Source: Trematomus loennbergii (lineage: Eukaryota; Chordata; Actinopteri; Perciformes; Nototheniidae). From it: a stretch of DNA of 64,000 bases. The DNA is taken from the NCBI GenBank assembly GCA_012861695.1, contig JAAOOA010000280.1, positions 310,001-374,000 of the forward strand. The letters are read 5' to 3'. Positions within the stretch are counted from its first letter, which is position 1; every line of letters begins with the position of its first letter. The notes under the pieces were generated by a model, which worked only from the letters and a program-made list of their open reading frames with translations, ran no database searches and was not told the origin of the DNA. Positions 59,028 to 64,000 of this stretch are shown here, piece after piece. Made by a program: the position numbers and the translations under genes.

Positions 59028-59566
59028 GTGAGCAGATGGAGATCAGGTTCAGGCAGAAAACACCGTCTATTTGCGCTTCACTCAAGTGTTTTACCAACAA
59101 ATGATACGAAGAAATGCAATCATGAGCAAGTCACTTTCTCCTCTCAGTGCTTTTGAGGTGTTCTAGTAACTTTGTAGTGCACCCACAAGCAGTTTGTCTG
59201 AGGTGTTTATAGGTAAATATGATGCAATGCAAACACGTATGGAAGTAAAACTCACTTTTCTCCAGAAATGACATTATTTTTAATGACGTAATTAAAAAAT
59301 GTATATTCTATAAACCGTATATGTTTATTTAATATAGTAAGACCGTTGCAGGCGCCACTCTTCGCAGTGATTAGTTTTGAAGTATAACAAGAAACAATAT
59401 TGACTCAAATGTATTATTGAAGGTGCCTGCGCTTCAGTTGAGTGTTCCCATTACACTCCGTATATTCGACAGCTTTAGTAAAGCCCTTTGGCCACAGAGC
59501 GTCTGACAATATCTCTATCATTATTTATTTGTTTGATAATCCAGTTCCTATCGGACTGCTGTAAAC

Positions 59567-59581
59567 GGCGCCATCTGGTGG
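59567..59581 (-). promoter_or_regulatory. Consensus CTCF motif, reverse
   Basis: ggcgccatctggtgg is the exact reverse complement of ccaccagatggcgcc, a full match to the CTCF consensus. It is oriented towards the forward motif at 42269. Confidence 0.5.
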
Positions 59582-59636
59582 TCAGATTCAGTCTTTCTAA
59601 AAGTATGTCAGGCAGAAGGCAAAGTGATATGTCTCT

Positions 59637-60253
59637 GGGCTTTTATTGTGAAAATGAATGCTCAACCTTTGTTGTTGGGCTTTTATTGTGAAGGATTTGA
59701 TGCTGGACCTTTGTCGTTGGGCTTTTATTGTGAAATATTAATGCTCAACCTTTTATTGTATGGCTTTTATTGTGAAGGTTTTGATGCTGGACCTTTGTCG
59801 TTGGGCTTTTATTGTGAAATATTAATGCTCAACCTTTTATTGTATGGCTTTTATTGTGAAGGTTTTGATGCTGGACCTTTGTCGTTGGGCTTTTATTGTG
59901 AAATATTAATGCTCAACCTTTTATTATATGGCTTTTATTGTGAAGGTTTTGATGCTGGACCTTTGTCGTTGGGCTTTTATTGTGAAATATTAATGCTCAA
60001 CCTTTTATTATATGGCTTTTATTGTGAAGGTTTTGATGCTGGACCTTTGTCGTTGGGCTTTTATTGTGAAATATTAATGCTTGACCTTTGTCGTTGGGCT
60101 TTTATTGTGAAGGTTTTGATGCTGGACCTTTATCGCCAGGCTTTTATTGTGAAAAATGAATGCTTGACCTTTTATTATATGGCTTTTATTGTGAAGGTTT
60201 TGATGCTGGACCTTTATCGCTAGGCTTTTATTGTGAAATTCTTAATACTAGAC
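59637..60253. repeat. 84-bp minisatellite (two 42-bp halves)
   Basis: Each 84-bp unit consists of two related halves beginning ggcttttattgtgaa, one continuing ggttttgatgctggac and the other atattaatgctcaacc. About seven units. The 199-codon plus-strand ORF (28-residue period) is produced by the period being a multiple of three. Confidence 0.95.
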
Positions 60254-60540
60254 CTTGTGTGCAGTCTGTTTTCTACTCATCACAAACTGACAGTGAACAC
60301 AGACGTTAGCTGTGAGTTAGGGAATGTTTTTTCTCTACTCTTTCCTCTCTTATATTTTTGAAACAATGCATGAACCTGAAGGATACTTTCCTCTCAATCT
60401 GCAGCCTCTCGTGTTCACTCTGACTCTGCATGCAGTCCTGCGTAAAGCAAGATGCATCCAAACAAACAAACAAACAAAACACATTTACAGTGAGTGTGAT
60501 TCTGCTGATGTTGCACTTCAAAGTGAGCGTCCCTCAGTGG

Positions 60541-60556
60541 GGGGGGGGGGGGGGGT
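60541..60556. repeat. Poly-G homopolymer
   Basis: About 16-17 Gs in a row. Similar G runs lie at 57305-57315 and 61852-61869, and a C run at 50862-50879. Confidence 0.9.
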
Positions 60557-61630
60557 CTGATGGAGGGCAGAGAGATATTTAGCTGCAGGTCTTCCTCTTT
60601 ATTAGAGTTAAAATCCCTCCTGCTGCTGATGATGATGTGTTCAAAGACTTCATGTCTGCTGGTTAATGTCAGCGTCTTCAGTTTAAATCTGCCGTGTCCA
60701 GCAGAGGAATGTGAAGCCTGAGGTCACATGACGTCTGAAATCCTGTGTTTATAAAAAACCCATTCATCGTCTGAGGATCTTAATCTGAAACGTCTGCTTT
60801 CATCTCATGAAGGACTTTCACTTTCGTCCGTGCAACACGATCTGGATTTCAAAAGTCATTTTTACAAATATCACGATGACTTTTTAAATGTATTTTTATA
60901 ATTGAAAACCCTTCTTTATTATGCAGAATATATATTATTTACATGATGTGCTGAGTGCAGCTCCTTCAGCGTGAGGAATAGACTATAATTAACTACATAC
61001 TTTCTTTATGTGCTGCCATTTAGATCGACACACTTCAAATAAGAAAACACTGAAGTTATTAAACATGGGTTAGGGTTCAAATACAAAAACAGACAATAAT
61101 TATTCAGTTACTATTTTAATCTAATTGATCATTTTACTAAATGAATTTTCTGAAAACTGGAAATGTTATCACACAAAATAAAGCAATTAAGTGAAAATCA
61201 GGTTTATTATATTTGTAATGAAAAGGCAGAAATTGGCAGATCATAATTACAATAGCTAATAAAATAAAAAATTGTAATTATTCTTATTAATCAGATTCTT
61301 GTTTGTCCTCTTTGAACACCTTTGTTTTGGGGTCTTTAGGATACTCAAACACTCGCCTCATAAGCCCCTCCCTCACCGCCTTCAAACAAAAGCCTCGAAA
61401 TGTAACTTCCACTCAGACGTACGAAACTCTGTACGCATGTGTACCGTGGTCCGGCGTACAGAAAAGCCTCTTGGAGGTGAACTCTGAACCCAACAGGAAG
61501 TCGGCTATTTGGCTTTTCTGTTGCTATTTTAGGCGCTTTTTACCCTTTTGACTGGGTTTGTTCCTTTTGAATATTATCAGAACTTTGGTTGCAGCTCTCG
61601 AGCAATGCATTCATGTTTTCACTATGCTCC
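60557..61630. other. No gene recognised
   Basis: Noncoding, AT-rich in the middle; nothing recognised. Confidence 0.45.
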
Positions 61631-61643
61631 TAATCGCATGCTC

Positions 61644-61669
61644 ACACACACACACACACACAACACACA

Positions 61670-61737
<68 letters not shown>
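61644..61737. repeat. (AC)n microsatellite
   Basis: About 95 bp of AC with two interruptions. Confidence 0.97.
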
Positions 61738-61738
<1 letters not shown>

Positions 61739-61959
61739 CCCTGCTGTTGCATATTGCAGAGGGGGAGGAGCCGCTCTTACGCTTCAGTTGATGCTGAAAT
61801 ATTTATCCGTCGGCAGTGAAAGGGGGGAGGTAGGGAGGATTTGTGTGGGGTGGGGGGGGGGGGGGGGGGATGTTGTAAGGGGTGGTTCTAGAGGAGGTGT
61901 GATGCTGCTGTGCTGTTGCTAGGGGAACAGAGAGGGAGGAAGCTGTGTGGTGTGTGTGT

Positions 61960-62025
61960 TGACACTGATCCTGCAGAGTGTGTGAAGCAGCAGCAGGAGG
62001 ATGCAGCGATGATGCAGACGGCGAG
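61960..62025 (+). other. Possible short first coding exon
   Basis: After a G-rich, promoter-like stretch, gcagcgATGATGCAGACGGCGAG|gtaagg offers an ATG (62009) and a strong donor at 62025, encoding M-M-Q-T-A and two bases. An earlier ATG (62001) stops after three codons. This could be the start of a gene continuing beyond the window; no further exon is identifiable. Confidence 0.25.
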
Positions 62026-63557
62026 GTAAGGACAGGGGGACACAAAGAGGGAGGTATGGAGGTCTGGGGGGGGGAGGAAGGGAGACATGTTGAGTGTGTA
62101 ACCTGATGCAGAAAGATGACCTGAATCCTGCCGAGTGTTCGGAGCACCGGGCGTTCATTTTGTTCTTCCTGTTGGATGGTAATCTGCTCCCCTCGCTCCG
62201 GGGGTCCTCTGGGGCTTTAACGTGGCCCACTGACTCAGGTCTGATTGTGATCACGCTTTTAATTTCCTTTTTGTAATGTCTATGTAATCCTGCACCAGAT
62301 GATGCGTTCAGGTGCAGGACAAACGGCAGCATTAAGGCTCATTCATGCTAGGCTGGGCAGTGCACTGATGGTGGATTCTTATCCTGCTAGAGATCGTCTT
62401 TTGAGAGGATTTTAGAATATCGTCTGTTATGGTGAGAAAACTCATTCTCTTCTTCTCTGGAGCTCTGCAGGGTCTCATGTGGCGCACAGCAGCAGATCGT
62501 CCACGTCAGAAGCCTTTTCACTTCCTGGAAATATTCTGATTAACCCCGGTCACGTAGCCGGCTCGCAGCTCGTGGTCAGGTGTCTCTCGGCGTCTCAGGA
62601 TTCTTTTCTTGCTGCCATCTTCGTGCACATGACTCGTCCTCTTCACCCTTAGATTCTCCTTTAACACCCTCCAGTGTTTCTACAGATTTCTGTCAGCTTC
62701 TTGGTGAAAATGACCTTCCTTCATCCTCATCTTCCTCATCTTCCTCAACCTCAGATGTTCATTTTGAACCCTAACCCGACGCACTTTGTTCTGAAGATCT
62801 GCCGGTGTAAAGTCCGTCTGATGTCCACATATGTGTCAGCTACAGCTTCTCCCAGTGTGTAGCGCTCACACCTGCTTCCCTCATGTAATGCTAATGAACT
62901 ATAGCAGTATTTATGAAAGCTTCACGGTTGATAGAAACACGTGTGGCGGCAATATAGAAATAGGTCTGCATTGTGGATGGATGGTCGATGTTTCAGGCCT
63001 CTGAGGATCCTGTAGCGGGTGGAGATGCCTTCAGGTACTTTTACTTCATTGTGACTTTGAGACGCTTTTTGAAATGGGTTGCAATGCTCTTCCTCACTGT
63101 GTGTTGGGCCAACCGAAGCTGCACGCCTCATCCTGAAACATGGTTTGGATCGATGTCTCATTGATGGTGATTTTTGCTGAATTTGGATCAGTTTAAGAAA
63201 TGTCAGATATGTGTTCAGCCTGAAAGAGTCTCTGCAGCTCAGGTGACTCGGTGTCTTTGAGCTGACCTCAGAGTGCATTTGTAAAATGAATATAGTGGAC
63301 GTCTGTTGCACAGGAGAGGATAAAAAGGCTCTATTATTGATTTAAAGATTAGCTGATCAGTTTCCTCTGAGCTCTCTTTATGTTTTTCTGTATGTCCTTA
63401 AAGCCTGGCTGTAAACACAGGAAACGGCAGCATCGTACCTCCTCTGAACAAGTCAGTGATAAATACCTAAATATGAAACCCAACATAGACCCAGATTCTA
63501 CCGTGTTAAAGCGATTAGTCCAATAAATACATGTGTTGACATTAAAAAACCTTCTTT
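62026..63557. other. No gene recognised
   Basis: Noncoding by inspection; ORFs are short and overlap on both strands without domains. Confidence 0.4.
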
Positions 63558-64000
63558 AAAGGGGACCTATCATGCAAAATGCACTTTTGTACGTCTTTTC
63601 TACATGAATATGTGTCCCCGGTGTTCCAGGGAACTCACCAAGTGTCAGAAAACACAACCCTCTCTATTTTCCTCCATACCCAAATCTCTAAAAAAGGGGC
63701 TGCAACGGATCTGATAAAAACTGATCCAGATTTGAACACTGTCCTGACGTCAGGACGGTGGCGCTACGGCTATTGGGCCAACTCCACCAATCAGGAGGAG
63801 ACAGCCACGGCCATTGCCGTTCGAAAGCGCTGGAGACGCTGTAGTACATATGCCAGGCCTGTAGGTGGTGCTGTTCTCACTGAATCAGCCCTTGCAAAAA
63901 CAGGGAAATAGAGCGAAATGAGGCATGGCTAAAATGCATGATCTGTTTGGTATTTGAAAAGAAAAAAGTATATATATGCCTTATATAGGTATGGTCCTAC
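63558..64000. mobile_element. 5' part of a fish DNA-transposon/MITE copy
   Basis: Begins ttaaaggggacctatcatgc, the inverse of the terminus at 209-226, and runs off the window end. It shares internal sequence with 1-226 (cagggaaatagagcgaaatg compared with cagggctgaaacagaggg, then atgatctgtttggt). The ORF inside it is not a gene. Confidence 0.6.

Noticed and set aside
59624..60223. 199-codon repetitive ORF (GFYCEGFDAG...)
   Set aside because: Product of an 84-bp minisatellite; no signal for transcription or splicing.

Overview
This is vertebrate, almost certainly teleost fish, genomic DNA. Genes are split into short exons with GT/AG introns, long CA/GT microsatellites and minisatellites are everywhere, and the interspersed repeats (L2-type LINE tails, hAT and piggyBac-like DNA elements, many MITEs) are those typical of ray-finned fish. 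There is nothing prokaryotic here.

The one gene that can be read in full is cngb1, the beta subunit of the rod/olfactory cyclic-nucleotide-gated cation channel, on the + strand from the ATG at 9795 to the TGA at 39448. I place 33 coding exons. Apart from three apparent one-base sequence faults, their phases join into a protein of about 1,206 residues. The order is: five proline-rich W...PQP repeats, a glutamate-rich minisatellite segment, an acidic coiled-coil region, an N-terminal calmodulin-binding helix, S1-S6 with the beta-type pore (TIGGLPDP), the C-linker, the cyclic-nucleotide-binding domain, and a conserved C-terminal tail. A probable noncoding first exon with two TAATCC (CRX/OTX-type) sites lies near 5.2-5.3 kb.

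The most interesting point is that the N-terminal half carries two skipped-or-used terminal exons, each with a stop codon and an AATAAA. One (16793-17285) would end a protein of about 255 residues after the proline-rich repeats and before the glutamate-rich exon. The other (22583-about 22955) would end a protein of about 563 residues after the glutamate-rich part. These correspond in design and size to mammalian GARP2 and GARP1, the soluble products of the CNGB1 locus.

Layout: 1-5.2 kb is intergenic repeats, including a homogeneous 38-bp minisatellite; 5.2-9.8 kb is the probable first intron, with a solo LTR containing a nested MITE; 9.8-24.8 kb holds the GARP-like exons, with a LINE and an intact-ended hAT element in introns; 25.7-39.4 kb holds the channel exons, with a 57-bp minisatellite, a 250-bp intron made almost wholly of GT, and a piggyBac-like element; 39.4-40.5 kb is the 3' UTR. 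From 40.5 to 64 kb I find no confidently readable gene: a candidate promoter plus noncoding exon at 44 kb, an unrecognised membrane-segment exon at 58.8-59.0 kb, a possible tiny first coding exon at 62.0 kb, a second hAT element, and several minisatellites. Consensus CTCF motifs at 42.27 kb (forward) and 59.57 kb (reverse) bracket this block.

Exon limits come from splice consensus, phase bookkeeping and remembered family sequence. No alignment, transcript or database search was run.
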